Below, piece by piece: positions 17,081 to 26,339 of a stretch of DNA of 64,000 nt. Position 1 is the stretch's first letter. Every line of letters starts with the position of its first letter. The notes under the pieces were generated by a model. That model saw only the letters and a program-made list of their open reading frames with translations. It was not told the DNA's origin and did not search any database. This stretch comes from CAWIVH01 sp963839475 (lineage in GTDB: Bacteria; Acidobacteriota; UBA6911), in NCBI GenBank assembly GCA_963839475.1, contig CAWIVH010000001.1:310001-374000 (forward strand). Direction: 5' to 3'. The translations under genes were made by a program, and so were the position numbers.

Positions 17081-19444
17081 TTAGAAGGTGACAGGATAAG
17101 ACTCTCCGGCGCGCGTCGGAAATTCGCTAACCTTTTCGCCAAGACGCACTTTGCAGAGATTGCCGTGATCGGAACGTACAGTTGCCGAACTCAGCTTCCC
17201 GTTCTTCCATGCGATATCCACTTCAAATCCACCCCTCGCACGCAACCCCTGGACCGAACCGTTCGCCCACACTGAAGGGAGCGCCGGCAGCAGGTGAATC
17301 TCCCCGAGGTGGCTCTGGAGCAGCATTTCGGCGATGCCGGCGGTTGCCCCGAAATTGCCGTCGATCTGAAACGGAGGGTGAGCATCAAAAAGATTCGGGT
17401 ACATCCCGCCGCCGCTGTGCGTTCCGACCGGAACCAGCAGGTTTTTTAGGATTTTGTAGGCGTGATCGCCATCCAGGAAACGTGCCCACAAATTGATCTT
17501 CCACCCCATGGACCATCCTGTGGCCGCGTCGCCGCGGAAGATCAGTGACTGTCGAGCAGCCTGGAACAAGTCCTTTTGCTGCCAGCTGATGTCCTTCCCA
17601 GGATACACTCCCCAGAGATGCGATACATGCCGGTGGGTGTTCTGCGGATCATCCAAATCCTCCATCCACTCCTGGAGCTGGCCGTGCCGGCCGATCTGGT
17701 TTGAGGCAATCTGAGGCCTCATTTCATCCAGCTTAGCCTTCAGGTCGCGGTCCACGTCCAGAATTCGAGCGGCTTCGCTCGTGTTCTCGAAGAGACTTCG
17801 AATGATCTGGTGGTCCATGGTCGGTCCCATGACCAGCCCTCCCTGCTCGGGCGAATTGGAGGGGCCGCTGATCAGTTTGCCGCTGAACGGATCGCGCACG
17901 AGGAAATCGACAAAAAATAACGCCGCCTCTTTCATGGCAGGATAGGCCCGCTTCGCCAGGAACTGCTTGTCCCCAGTGTAGAGATAATGTTCCCACAGGT
18001 GCTGGCAGAGCCAGGCGCCGCCGGTCACCCAGATTCCGTGATTGGAGGCGTTAATGGGCGCGGTTCCCCGCCAGATGTCGAAATTGTGATGCAGCACCCA
18101 ACCCCGCGCGCCATAGTGGGCGCGGGCGGTCTCACGGCCCGATTGAACCAGCTCGTCGATAGCATCAAACAGCGGCACGGCGCACTCGGAAAGGTTCGCC
18201 ACTTCCACGGGCCAGTAATTCATCTCCGTATTGATATTGCAGGTGAACTTGCTGTCCCAGGATGGCGTAAGGCTGTCATTCCAGATTCCCTGCAGGTTGG
18301 TCGGCTGTCCGCCGGCGCGGCTGCCGGCGATCGCCAGGTAGCGTCCATACTGAAAAACCAGCGCCGCCAGGTCGGCGTCATCGCGACTGACAAAACCAGC
18401 AACCCGGCGATCGGTGGGTTCCTTCGACGCCGCGGTTTTGCCCAGGTCCAGGCTGACCCGCCGGAAGAGTTTCTGGTGATCGGCCACGTGCGCTTCACGC
18501 AGCCGCGCATAGGGTTTCCCGGCTGATTTTTCCAGCATTTCCATGCAAAGGGATGAGGGGTTGGCGCTGATGTCGCGGAAGTTTTTTACATTGGTAGCGC
18601 CAACCAGGCGTAGGGTGACAGAGTTTGCACCCATTACCTGAATGGCCTCAGGTCCGGCTTCCATGCTGCCGCCTTCCGTCGTAACTGCGGTGCGGCTCTC
18701 AAACTTCACTCCGCCTTCCTCGACCTCCCCGGTCAGCACCAGCACCGATTTTCCATCAGTCCTCACGGCATGCTTTTTGTGCAGACACTTCAGCATGAAT
18801 CGCGCGCTGATCTTCCCCGGCTGGTCCGCTGTCAGGCGGACAACGAGAACCTTGTCCGGGTAAGAGGAGAATACTTCGCGGCGGAAGGTTACCCCGCCGG
18901 CGCTGTATTGCGTCTCGGCAATCGCGGTGTCTAGATCGAGCGAGCGGCGGTAATTCCCTGGCTGGTCGTGCCCGTCGAATTGGATGATCAGGTCACCAAA
19001 GGGCTGGTAAGCCTTCTGCCTGAAGGGTTCGCTCATGAACTCCCTGCCGGCCAGGTCTTCAGCCGCCTTCTGCTTCGCCGCCGCTTGTTTCCTCGCCTCG
19101 GCCGCATCCTGGGGCTTTCCTTCGTTGGCCAGGCGGATGGCATTCCGCTCGAATTCCCTTCCTGCCTGGAGAAGCTGCCGGATTTCAGGCAAGAATTTCA
19201 CCGCGCCCTCATGTTGATAGGCATGCGGCGCCCCTGTCCAAACTGTGCTTTCATTGAATTGCAGTCGCTCGATCGGCACCCCGCCGAAAATCATGGCGCC
19301 GAGTCGGCCATTTCCCACCGGCAACGCTTCTACCCATTGGACGGCCGGTTTGTCATACCAGAGCTTTAGGTCGGACCCTGGGGCAGCCGCGCAAAAACCA
19401 ACAATCAACAACACTGTGGAAATCAGATTCTTCGTACCTATCAT
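17081..19444 (-). CDS. Alpha-L-fucosidase-like enzyme, GH95 family
   Basis: From the ATG at 19444 (AGGGAGG upstream) the protein has 787 residues, matching GH95 length. A signal peptide (STVLLIVGFCAAAPGS) is followed by the N-terminal GH95 sandwich (WVEALPVGNGRLGAMIFGG; QFNESTVWTGAP) and an (alpha/alpha)6 barrel containing NINTEMNYWPVEVANLSEC and FQIDGNFGATAGIAEMLL, the strand and helix ends that carry the catalytic Asn, Asp and Glu residues. GH95 enzymes release alpha-1,2-L-fucose or L-galactose by inversion, from xyloglucan or host glycans; substrate here is unproven. It is last in a set with a VOC protein and an alginate-lyase-fold enzyme. Confidence 0.9.
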   Translation of the reverse strand: MIGTKNLISTVLLIVGFCAAAPGSDLKLWYDKPAVQWVEALPVGNGRLGAMIFGGVPIERLQFNESTVWTGAPHAYQHEGAVKFLPEIRQLLQAGREFERNAIRLANEGKPQDAAEARKQAAAKQKAAEDLAGREFMSEPFRQKAYQPFGDLIIQFDGHDQPGNYRRSLDLDTAIAETQYSAGGVTFRREVFSSYPDKVLVVRLTADQPGKISARFMLKCLHKKHAVRTDGKSVLVLTGEVEEGGVKFESRTAVTTEGGSMEAGPEAIQVMGANSVTLRLVGATNVKNFRDISANPSSLCMEMLEKSAGKPYARLREAHVADHQKLFRRVSLDLGKTAASKEPTDRRVAGFVSRDDADLAALVFQYGRYLAIAGSRAGGQPTNLQGIWNDSLTPSWDSKFTCNINTEMNYWPVEVANLSECAVPLFDAIDELVQSGRETARAHYGARGWVLHHNFDIWRGTAPINASNHGIWVTGGAWLCQHLWEHYLYTGDKQFLAKRAYPAMKEAALFFVDFLVRDPFSGKLISGPSNSPEQGGLVMGPTMDHQIIRSLFENTSEAARILDVDRDLKAKLDEMRPQIASNQIGRHGQLQEWMEDLDDPQNTHRHVSHLWGVYPGKDISWQQKDLFQAARQSLIFRGDAATGWSMGWKINLWARFLDGDHAYKILKNLLVPVGTHSGGGMYPNLFDAHPPFQIDGNFGATAGIAEMLLQSHLGEIHLLPALPSVWANGSVQGLRARGGFEVDIAWKNGKLSSATVRSDHGNLCKVRLGEKVSEFPTRAGESYPVTF

Positions 19445-19455
19445 GCCGCCTCCCT

Positions 19456-19615
19456 GGAAACTTGAAGCGCTCGAGAGATTGAACCGCAAAGACCACGAAG
19501 ACCGCAAAGATTAATAAACACAATATCTTTGCGGTCTTCGCGTCTTGGCGGTTCGATTGTTTTTGCGGTTTTTGCCGCAATTGGATGATTCCCGCCGTGC
19601 GCAATTCCAAGTTTC
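19456..19615. repeat. Nested palindromic element (GACCGCAAAG type, full copy)
   Basis: An inner inverted pair (19481-19511 with 19525-19554, CCGCAAAGACCACGAAGACC against its near-complement) is nested inside an outer pair (GGAAACTTGAA at 19456-19466 with TTCCAAGTTTC at 19605-19615). Half or degenerate copies are at 24738-24830, 39514-39572 and possibly 62066-62113. It looks like a MITE or REP-like non-coding element. Confidence 0.75.
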
Positions 19616-19620
19616 TATTC

Positions 19621-20010
19621 TCAATCCACCAGGGGAGTTCCGCGGTGAGCCAGCTGGATCGGCAGGCCCCAAGGATCGCGCAGGATCGCGAGTTCGTCGC
19701 CGTTGGGGGCCTTCTGCGGAGCGCTGAAAACCGTCGCCCCGGCTGCTATCAACCGGGTAACAGTGCCCTGGACGTCATCGCAGATGAAAGCCACATGCAG
19801 AGTCAGCGGATCTGCGGCTGAGTAGACGGGCACGGCAACCGTCGGATTCCGATAGATCTCGAGCATTACGCGGCCCGAGTCATCTGCGATGAACCGGACC
19901 GGAACGGGTGCATCCGCTGCCCGCCTGCAGGAAAAGCCAAGGTTCGCCATATACCAGTCGGCCATGGCCGCAGGATCTTCAACCTGAATGCCGATGTGTT
20001 CAATTCTCAT
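19621..20010 (-). CDS. VOC-superfamily (glyoxalase-like) protein
   Basis: A 129-residue single-module protein with the paired beta-alpha-beta-beta-beta pattern of the vicinal oxygen chelate fold: MRIEHIGIQVEDPAAMADWY opens the first half and LTLHVAFICDDVQGTVTRL the second, closing with LAILRDPWGLPIQL. Metal ligands typical of the family (His4-5, a glutamate in VMLEIYR, and His in LTLHVAF) are present. The fold covers lyases, isomerases and dioxygenases, so the reaction cannot be named. It lies 74 nt downstream of the alginate-lyase-like gene on the same strand. Confidence 0.8.
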   Translation of the reverse strand: MRIEHIGIQVEDPAAMADWYMANLGFSCRRAADAPVPVRFIADDSGRVMLEIYRNPTVAVPVYSAADPLTLHVAFICDDVQGTVTRLIAAGATVFSAPQKAPNGDELAILRDPWGLPIQLAHRGTPLVD

Positions 20011-20084
20011 GTTTATCCTCTCCTTTTTCGAGACTCTCTGATTGCTTCATGCCGGAACATATTCGCCCCGGCAGGAAAAGCCGG

Positions 20085-21326
20085 TCAAGGATGCTGCCGA
20101 TCCGAGGAATGCACCAGGAGATCCACAAGTATCATCCAAGGATCCCCCGGTTTGGCGACGTTTTGATAAATTTCCAGATATTCAGGCACATTCAGGCTGA
20201 GCCCTGCCAGCGCCAGAAAATAGGAGTTGCCGCCATTGAAAGGCACGATCTGCTCATGCTTCCATTGGCGCGGCTCCCGGATAAAGGGCGCCAGATAGGC
20301 AACGCTCTTTTCAATCCCGGCACCCTCGGCTGTCCGGAAATGCCAGAGATCGATAGACTGTCTCTCCGCCAGGCGGCAAAGGATGGTGAGGCCGTTCAGG
20401 TTCATCGAGGAGTATCCCAACGACTTCGTTCGCGACTCCTCTTTGGGGCAACTTCCGTCAGGGCGGATCTGTACCGGCACCAGGAAGTTCCGGAACATGT
20501 CCCACGCCATGGCCTCGTTGTCGTCGTCCCAGGCATAGAGGGAAAATATCGCGACCTGAGCCGCATACCAGGTCGAATGGTTGTTGCCGCTCTTTTTCTC
20601 CTCGATCCCCTTTTCGCTCCGCGCCAGCCATTCAAGATAGTCGCCAAACCACTGGATTGCAGCCGCGCGGTCCCGCGGGCTCCAGCGCCCTGTCTCATCC
20701 AAGAACGCCATTCCCTGGACGGCAAATATCAGGGGCACGGAATCAATGATTCCGGTACCGCGCCCGGTGTTGATATTTCGAATGGCCTGCCCGTATTCCA
20801 GGTGAGGATTCATGCGCGTGGCTTCATCGATGAACCAGACCGAGATGATATTCGCGGCGCGATCGGCATAGCTCGGCTCGTCGAACAGCCATGCCGCCGC
20901 CCCCAGGGCCAAAACAGTTTCGCTCATGTCCCGCATGTCGCGGTCATTGTCGACGAAGCGGTCCGGGTTTACCTGGCCGTCGCGGCGCAAATAGGGCCCG
21001 TTGGGGTTGGCAGGATTGGGCCACCAATAGGGAGCCTCGCTGAAAAAATCGTGAGGGCCTGCAGGAGTGCCCTTCGGCCGGTGAAAGGTGACACTCCACG
21101 GCCCCCGCTTCATCCTGACATCGGCTTCATGCCGAAGCTTTTCAGCCGCCGCCATCAGCGAAGGTTTTTTTTCGCGCACTCCCCGCTTGATGGCGGTGGC
21201 TTCGGCGCGCGATAGAAGCATGAAATCAGCCGAATACCCCGTTTGCGCCAGCGCCAGACCCAACAAAAAAGTCACGGCGCTAAGGCAGTGCCGCTGCGCT
21301 TTTGCCCTCACCCAACCAGATCCCAT
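20085..21326 (-). CDS. Alginate-lyase-fold polysaccharide lyase or related exported enzyme
   Basis: The 413-residue protein has a signal peptide (CLSAVTFLLGLALAQTGYSA) and an (alpha/alpha) toroid of the alginate_lyase (PL5-like) family. The segment GPHDFFSEAPYWWPNPANPN and the catalytic motif NNHSTWY (Asn248, Asn249, His250) match family members, which use Asn/His with tyrosines for beta-elimination of uronates. Many bacterial members act on unknown polysaccharides, so alginate specificity is not claimed. It heads a leftward set with the VOC gene and the GH95 gene. Confidence 0.82.
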   Translation of the reverse strand: MGSGWVRAKAQRHCLSAVTFLLGLALAQTGYSADFMLLSRAEATAIKRGVREKKPSLMAAAEKLRHEADVRMKRGPWSVTFHRPKGTPAGPHDFFSEAPYWWPNPANPNGPYLRRDGQVNPDRFVDNDRDMRDMSETVLALGAAAWLFDEPSYADRAANIISVWFIDEATRMNPHLEYGQAIRNINTGRGTGIIDSVPLIFAVQGMAFLDETGRWSPRDRAAAIQWFGDYLEWLARSEKGIEEKKSGNNHSTWYAAQVAIFSLYAWDDDNEAMAWDMFRNFLVPVQIRPDGSCPKEESRTKSLGYSSMNLNGLTILCRLAERQSIDLWHFRTAEGAGIEKSVAYLAPFIREPRQWKHEQIVPFNGGNSYFLALAGLSLNVPEYLEIYQNVAKPGDPWMILVDLLVHSSDRQHP

Positions 21327-21498
21327 TGATTATTCCTCTGATCTCCATGGACGGCGAAACATCGGGAGTTGCCATCCGGCCCGCCCGCTGAAAAGTTCCA
21401 TCATACTCCCAACCTGTACGGAACCATTTCCTGATTTTCTACAAGTTGCGTAGTATGGATTGAAAACGGCGGCCAGCGCCGCCGGAAGGAGCACTGGC

Positions 21499-22356
21499 AT
21501 GAACCGAAGAAGCTTTATTTCTCTGTTTTTCCTACTCGCCGCGCTTCCGGCTGTTCCCGCCCAGGATCAGCCGGTCTACTTCATCCTGTTGACTGATACG
21601 CAGATGGGCATGTACGCGGCCAACAAGGACTTTGCCCAGGAATCCGCCAACCTGGAGTTTGCCGCGGCCACGGTAAATCGGCTGAAACCGGCCTTCGTGG
21701 TCATCCTGGGAGACCTTGTCAACTCCACAGGAAACGCCGCACAGATCGCAGAATACCTGCGCATCGAAGGAAAAATCGATCGTTCCATTCCAGTCTATCA
21801 TGTGGCCGGAAACCACGATGTCGGCAACGAACCGACGCCGCAGTCGCTAGAGGCCTATCGAAAGTCCTTTGGGAAAGACTATTACAGCTTCCGCGCCGGT
21901 CCCGTGTATGGGATCGTGATAAACACCACCTTGATTCACAAACCGCAGAACGCGCGCGCAGAATATGAGGCGCAGGACGTGTGGCTGAGAAAGGAACTCG
22001 TAACGGCGCGGAATTCAGGCGCGCTTCATATTATCCTCTTTCAACATCATCCTTATTTTCTCAAAAGCACTTTGGAACCGGATGCGTATGCCAACATTCC
22101 TCTCGAGCGCCGGGGAGCCCTTCTGAAGCTGCTTCGGGAATCAGGCGTCGAATACGTATTTGCAGGCCATCATCACATGCCGACAGCGGCTGAAGCAGAA
22201 GGGATTCAGATGATCGTGACAGGCCCCGTGGGTATGCCCCTGGGGGCTCAGGGCTCCGGCATGCGCATCGTCGGGGTGCAGGGCAAAGAAATCGTTCACC
22301 GATATTACGATTTCGGCTTCCTGCCGGCGCAGCTTTCGGACCTCTACAAAAAATAG
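21499..22356 (+). CDS. Exported calcineurin-like metallophosphoesterase
   Basis: A 285-residue protein from the ATG at 21499 (GGAAGGAG upstream), with a signal peptide MNRRSFISLFFLLAALPAVP. The metal-site motifs appear in order: LTDTQMG (in place of the common DxH), VILGDLVN, VAGNHD, LFQHHP and VFAGHHH. A glutamine in the first motif (DTQ) resembles the DPQ form of CSTP1/CPPED1-type enzymes. It would hydrolyse a phosphoester outside the cytoplasm; the substrate is unknown. An upstream TTG at 21460 is less likely. It is divergent from the polysaccharide lyase operon. Confidence 0.85.
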   Translation: MNRRSFISLFFLLAALPAVPAQDQPVYFILLTDTQMGMYAANKDFAQESANLEFAAATVNRLKPAFVVILGDLVNSTGNAAQIAEYLRIEGKIDRSIPVYHVAGNHDVGNEPTPQSLEAYRKSFGKDYYSFRAGPVYGIVINTTLIHKPQNARAEYEAQDVWLRKELVTARNSGALHIILFQHHPYFLKSTLEPDAYANIPLERRGALLKLLRESGVEYVFAGHHHMPTAAEAEGIQMIVTGPVGMPLGAQGSGMRIVGVQGKEIVHRYYDFGFLPAQLSDLYKK

Positions 22357-22529
22357 TCCGTGGCCGAATAATCCCAAGCTGACTTAGAGTCTTCACGGGC
22401 TTGGTGGTTCACTTCCTGTCTGAATTACACAGGATATGAGCCAGAGGAATCCATCTGTGTGGTATCCTGATCCAGCCGGAGACTATGGTTTTGCCCGCAA
22501 CTGCCAAATCACCGAAGGGAACTCCTCAC

Positions 22530-23873
22530 ATGGCTCGACGCTCGATCCCCAAGACATTTATCCTGGATACCAATGTCATCCTCCACGACGCAACCTGCAT
22601 CCATCAATTCCAGGAGCACGACATCGTGATCCCGCTGACCGTTATCGAAGAGATCGATCACTTCAAACGAGGCAGCCAGGTCATCAACTTCAACGCCCGA
22701 GAATTCGCGCGCACATTGGATTCCATTACCGGCAACGGGCTGTTCAACGGCGGTGTTTCCCTGGGCGACGGCAAAGGAACCGTCCGGATCGCAATCGCCA
22801 AAGGCCTGAATCCAGAGATCCACGAGGTTTTCCGCGAAGACAACTCCGACCACCGAATCCTGAGCGTGGCTGCGAATCTCAAGAAGGCCTTCGGCTCGCG
22901 CAAATCCGTCATTCTGGTCACCAAAGACGTAAATATGCGCATGAAGGCCAAAGCCCTGGGAATCCTCGCCGAGGATTACACCACCGACCGGGTTGGGAGC
23001 ATTGAAGAGCTTTATAGCGGCAAAGAGATCCTGGAGGAGGTGGAAGACGACCTGCTGAATGCCCTGTATCAGCCCCCCTACGAGGTGGATGCCGACCCAC
23101 TGCTCCGCCGCTATAAATTTGAGGCGGTCTCTAACCAATACTTCATTCTCCGCAATCCGAAGCGGTCTGTGCTGGCGTGCTTCGACGGAGCCTCCGGCCG
23201 TCTGCGCAAGGTCGACAAAATCATGGCTTACGGCATCAAGCCACGCAACGCGGAGCAGATCTTCGCCATCGACGCGCTTACCCGATCCAATGTCCCCCTG
23301 GTTACCTTGACGGGCAAGGCGGGTACCGGAAAAACCCTTCTGGCGCTGGCCAGCGCGATCCATGTCAAGCGGAACTATCGCCAGATTTTCGTCGCACGGC
23401 CTGTCGTGCCTCTCAGCAACAAGGACATGGGATACCTGCCGGGAGATATCGAGAGCAAGCTGGCACCGTACATGCAGCCGCTTTGGGATAATCTGAAGGT
23501 CATCCAGAGCCAGTATCCGGAAGAAGACAAAAACTACCAGCAGATCGACCAGATGGTCCACGAAAACAAGCTGGTCATCGAGCCGTTGAGCTATATTCGG
23601 GGACGAAGCCTGCAAAAGGTGTTTTTCATCGTGGATGAAGCTCAGAACCTGACACCTCACGAAATCAAGACCATCATCACCCGGGCCGGCGAAGGCATCA
23701 AAATAGTGATCACAGGTGACATCTACCAGATTGACCACCCTTATCTCGACGCCCAGTCCAACGGGCTCTCCTATCTGATCGATCACTTCAAAGGGCAGGG
23801 GCTCTATGCCCACGTCAACCTGGAAAAAGGGGAACGATCGGAACTGGCGGAACTGGCGAGCAACCTGCTGTAG
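22530..23873 (+). CDS. PhoH-like protein with N-terminal PIN domain
   Basis: A 447-residue protein from the ATG at 22530. Residues 1-140 form a PIN domain (KTFILDTNVILHD; ILVTKDVNMRMKAKALGI) with clustered acidic residues. Residues 230-447 form a PhoH-type P-loop NTPase with Walker A GKAGTGKT at 262-269 and Walker B VFFIVDEAQN. The PIN-PhoH fusion is a widespread predicted RNA helicase/RNase, known as YlaK or PhoH2-like. It is conserved housekeeping and cytosolic. A 15-residue extension from 22485 is possible. Confidence 0.93.
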   Translation: MARRSIPKTFILDTNVILHDATCIHQFQEHDIVIPLTVIEEIDHFKRGSQVINFNAREFARTLDSITGNGLFNGGVSLGDGKGTVRIAIAKGLNPEIHEVFREDNSDHRILSVAANLKKAFGSRKSVILVTKDVNMRMKAKALGILAEDYTTDRVGSIEELYSGKEILEEVEDDLLNALYQPPYEVDADPLLRRYKFEAVSNQYFILRNPKRSVLACFDGASGRLRKVDKIMAYGIKPRNAEQIFAIDALTRSNVPLVTLTGKAGTGKTLLALASAIHVKRNYRQIFVARPVVPLSNKDMGYLPGDIESKLAPYMQPLWDNLKVIQSQYPEEDKNYQQIDQMVHENKLVIEPLSYIRGRSLQKVFFIVDEAQNLTPHEIKTIITRAGEGIKIVITGDIYQIDHPYLDAQSNGLSYLIDHFKGQGLYAHVNLEKGERSELAELASNLL

Positions 23874-23886
23874 AACCCCGGGGGGA

Positions 23887-24693
23887 TTACGGTGCGGGAT
23901 CTTGCGGTGGCGTCTGGAGAGCCTTTTCCACGCGGGAAAGCAGCGCTTCGACTTTTTTGCCTTCGTCTTCAGCAACCAGATTCTTTGCCTGATTGAGAGC
24001 CGAAGCAGCCTGCTTCCATGATCCGGTCATGGCATGCACCAACCCTAGGTTGTAGTAAAGGTCGGCGAAACTCGGTTCGATCTCGGCCGCTATTTCGTAA
24101 TGGAGCTGCGCCAGGCGCAAGTCACCGGATTCAAAATAGAGGTGCGCCAGGTTGAAGTGCGACTCAAAATGGCGCGGGTCATGAAGCAGGGCTTTGGTAA
24201 AACGATCAAACGCGCTGGCCACTTTTCCCGCCTCGAATTCGATGATGCCGAGGTTGCAGTAGGCATCCGGGGTGTGATCTCCCTCCAGCGCCGCTTCCAG
24301 GTACTTTTCAGCGGCGCGCCGGTCGTTTTTTTCGTGCAGCAGCATCGCCTCCTCGAAGCAACTGATCCGTCGCGGCAGTTCGATGAGCCTCCCTTCGTGC
24401 TCGGGGAAAAGGCTTAGCTGCCCATGAAGCTGCAACTCGATCCTTTTGAAGGTCAATCCCTGGTTGCGGAGTTCCCGTACCCGCCGAAAAAAATCGAGAG
24501 CGCGGATATCGAATGTCGGGTCGGTTGAAGATGCTTCCTGCACCGGCTGAACCATCCCGTCCTGCACCCAGCGGCGGATATGGCGTTCGCTCAACCCGAA
24601 TTGCCGGCTGATTTCGCGAACACTGTACACTGACTTCACACGCTCGAAGCCGTTCCGGGAACGGGCTTCGGCGAAACGGATTACATTTCCCAT
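23887..24693 (-). CDS. MerR-type HTH protein with TPR repeats
   Basis: The 268-residue protein has a MerR-like winged helix at about 20-90 (YSVREISRQFGLSERHIRRW; LDFFRRVRELRNQGLTFKRI) and then four or five TPR units (AEKYLEAALEGDHTPDAYCN; FESHFNLAHLYFESGDLRLA; ADLYYNLGLVHAMTGSWKQA). Small-molecule-binding domains of standard MerR proteins are absent, so the TPR part probably binds a protein partner. It ends 13 nt from the convergent PhoH-like gene. Targets unknown. Confidence 0.82.
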   Translation of the reverse strand: MGNVIRFAEARSRNGFERVKSVYSVREISRQFGLSERHIRRWVQDGMVQPVQEASSTDPTFDIRALDFFRRVRELRNQGLTFKRIELQLHGQLSLFPEHEGRLIELPRRISCFEEAMLLHEKNDRRAAEKYLEAALEGDHTPDAYCNLGIIEFEAGKVASAFDRFTKALLHDPRHFESHFNLAHLYFESGDLRLAQLHYEIAAEIEPSFADLYYNLGLVHAMTGSWKQAASALNQAKNLVAEDEGKKVEALLSRVEKALQTPPQDPAP

Positions 24694-24737
24694 TGCATTA
24701 CCTTGAGGTTTCTTCAGGAGTATAGCGAATCGGCGAG

Positions 24738-24830
24738 AGGCTTGGAAGTGACCTCGGGGCTATTCGAATCCGCAGAAACCGGCAAGACCGCAAAAGATAA
24801 AAATACCCTTTGCGGTCTTCGCGGCTTTAG
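24738..24830. repeat. GACCGCAAAG-type palindromic element (short copy)
   Basis: GCAAGACCGCAAAAGA (from 24782) faces CTTTGCGGTCTTCGCGGC (24807-24824) across a short AT-rich loop, and CTTGGAAGTG precedes it. It shares the inner arms of the full copy at 19456-19615. Confidence 0.65.
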
Positions 24831-24848
24831 ACGTTCAGGAGGCAGGAT

Positions 24849-26159
24849 TTACACCAATTTTGACACATCAAACTTGGGAGCGTAGACCTCCTTGGATTTC
24901 ATGAGATTCTCCCAGGTAAGCTCCTTGCCCGTGTAGCAGGCATTTCGGATCAGCATGGCGCTAAGGGCCGATTCGGCTCCCATCGCCGCCTGATTGTGGA
25001 ACTGTCCGCTGGTGATGCTGGCAACAAAGGCCTTCTGCTTTTCCGAATCCGCGTTATCCAGGGCGCCCTTGAAAGTGCCGGCAGCCGAGAACTGCTCGCC
25101 GCCCTTGCTGGCATTGAGCCCGGCGTCCCATTTATTCTTCCCTGAAATATACACACGCCAGTCGTAATGCGACTCGGAACTGCCATCCGGCCCGTAAAGG
25201 CGCACGCCTGCGTCAAATTCCGGCGTGCCGGCCTGAACCGAACCGAAGCTGACCTGGACATCGCCGGGGTAAGTGGCCACAGCGTTGAAATTGTCTTTGC
25301 AGTCGCCCGCGTCGGTGCGCATCTTTCGCGAACAGGAACCGACCGCTTTGGTTGGGTGCCCCTGGAGGAACCAGTTGGTCATGTCAATTACGTGGATGTT
25401 CTGCTCCACGATGATGTCGCCGGACAGATCGCGGTACCACACCCAATTGCGCAGGTGCTGCTGTTCCTTTGAGGCATTGGGCCAATCCGGCCTTCTGAGG
25501 GCGCCGGCATAATAAAACATCGAGCCGCTGGCTATTTTGCCGATGGCGCCGGCATGCAGGCGCTTGGTCAGCTCGACCATGGGTGGAGCCATGCGAATCT
25601 GGAAACCTACATCAAGGCTCAGCTTGCCCTGTGCCTTTTTGCCGATTTCGATGGCCTTGTTGGCGCCCGGGACATCGATCGCTATCGGTTTTTCACAATA
25701 GACATGCTTTCCGGCAGCCACGACCATTTCAAGATGGCGAGGGTGGAACCAGGGTGGAGTGGAAATGAGGATGAAATCGACCTGCTTCGACTCGATGATC
25801 TGCTTATCGGCATTGACCCCACGGAACAGTTGAGCCGATTCGAGGGCCGGAATGCCTTTTTTGCCTTGCAGGGTGTCGAAATGCTTCTGGCCTTTGTCGA
25901 CAGCGTCTGCGTAAAAGTCCGCCAGGGCGGTCACACGTGCACCCGCGTTGGTGATAAAACCGCTGCCTACCGCTGTTCCGCGCCCGCCAACTCCTAAAAT
26001 GCCAAACCGTACGGCCGAGTTCGCCTGGTACCCAAATGCGATTTTCGGTGTAACAAACAGGAGGCCGGCCGCGGCGGCTCCTGCCGTCTTTACAAAATCC
26101 CTCCGGTCGATTCCGGCAGGATTGCTACCTTCAGTCTTATTCACTGGTCTCATAGTCAT
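24849..26159 (-). CDS. Gfo/Idh/MocA-family oxidoreductase with Tat-like signal
   Basis: A 436-residue protein. The N-terminus contains IDRRDFVKTAGAAAAGLLF, a twin-arginine-like signal. A Rossmann fold follows (RFGILGVGGRGTAVGSGF) with the EKP motif (KHVYCEKPIAID) that places the catalytic lysine near NAD(P), then the C-terminal alpha/beta domain containing VEQNIHVIDMTNWFLQGHP. Family members oxidise or reduce sugars and inositols; exported ones often act as glycosidases or on surface glycans. The substrate cannot be read from sequence. It stands alone, convergent with nothing obvious. Confidence 0.88.
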   Translation of the reverse strand: MTMRPVNKTEGSNPAGIDRRDFVKTAGAAAAGLLFVTPKIAFGYQANSAVRFGILGVGGRGTAVGSGFITNAGARVTALADFYADAVDKGQKHFDTLQGKKGIPALESAQLFRGVNADKQIIESKQVDFILISTPPWFHPRHLEMVVAAGKHVYCEKPIAIDVPGANKAIEIGKKAQGKLSLDVGFQIRMAPPMVELTKRLHAGAIGKIASGSMFYYAGALRRPDWPNASKEQQHLRNWVWYRDLSGDIIVEQNIHVIDMTNWFLQGHPTKAVGSCSRKMRTDAGDCKDNFNAVATYPGDVQVSFGSVQAGTPEFDAGVRLYGPDGSSESHYDWRVYISGKNKWDAGLNASKGGEQFSAAGTFKGALDNADSEKQKAFVASITSGQFHNQAAMGAESALSAMLIRNACYTGKELTWENLMKSKEVYAPKFDVSKLV

Positions 26160-26339
26160 GGCAATGCTCCCAAAATATGGCGTTGATTCTAACCCATCTC
26201 AAGAGATTGAGCGAGGAAAAGCGCTCCGGAGATGGTACCTTTTATATCGCCTCCCCGCTTCCCGGGTTTACCCTGAGATCCCAAAATACGGCAGGGGGTG
26301 TGCACGGCGTCCATCAAAGAAAAGAAGGAAACGGATCTT

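Noticed and set aside
19908..21215. 435-codon plus-strand open frame
   Set aside because: Antisense to the alginate-lyase-fold gene, with basic, low-complexity translation.
22509..23975. 488-codon minus-strand open frame
   Set aside because: Fully antisense to the PhoH-like gene, which has clear PIN and P-loop motifs.
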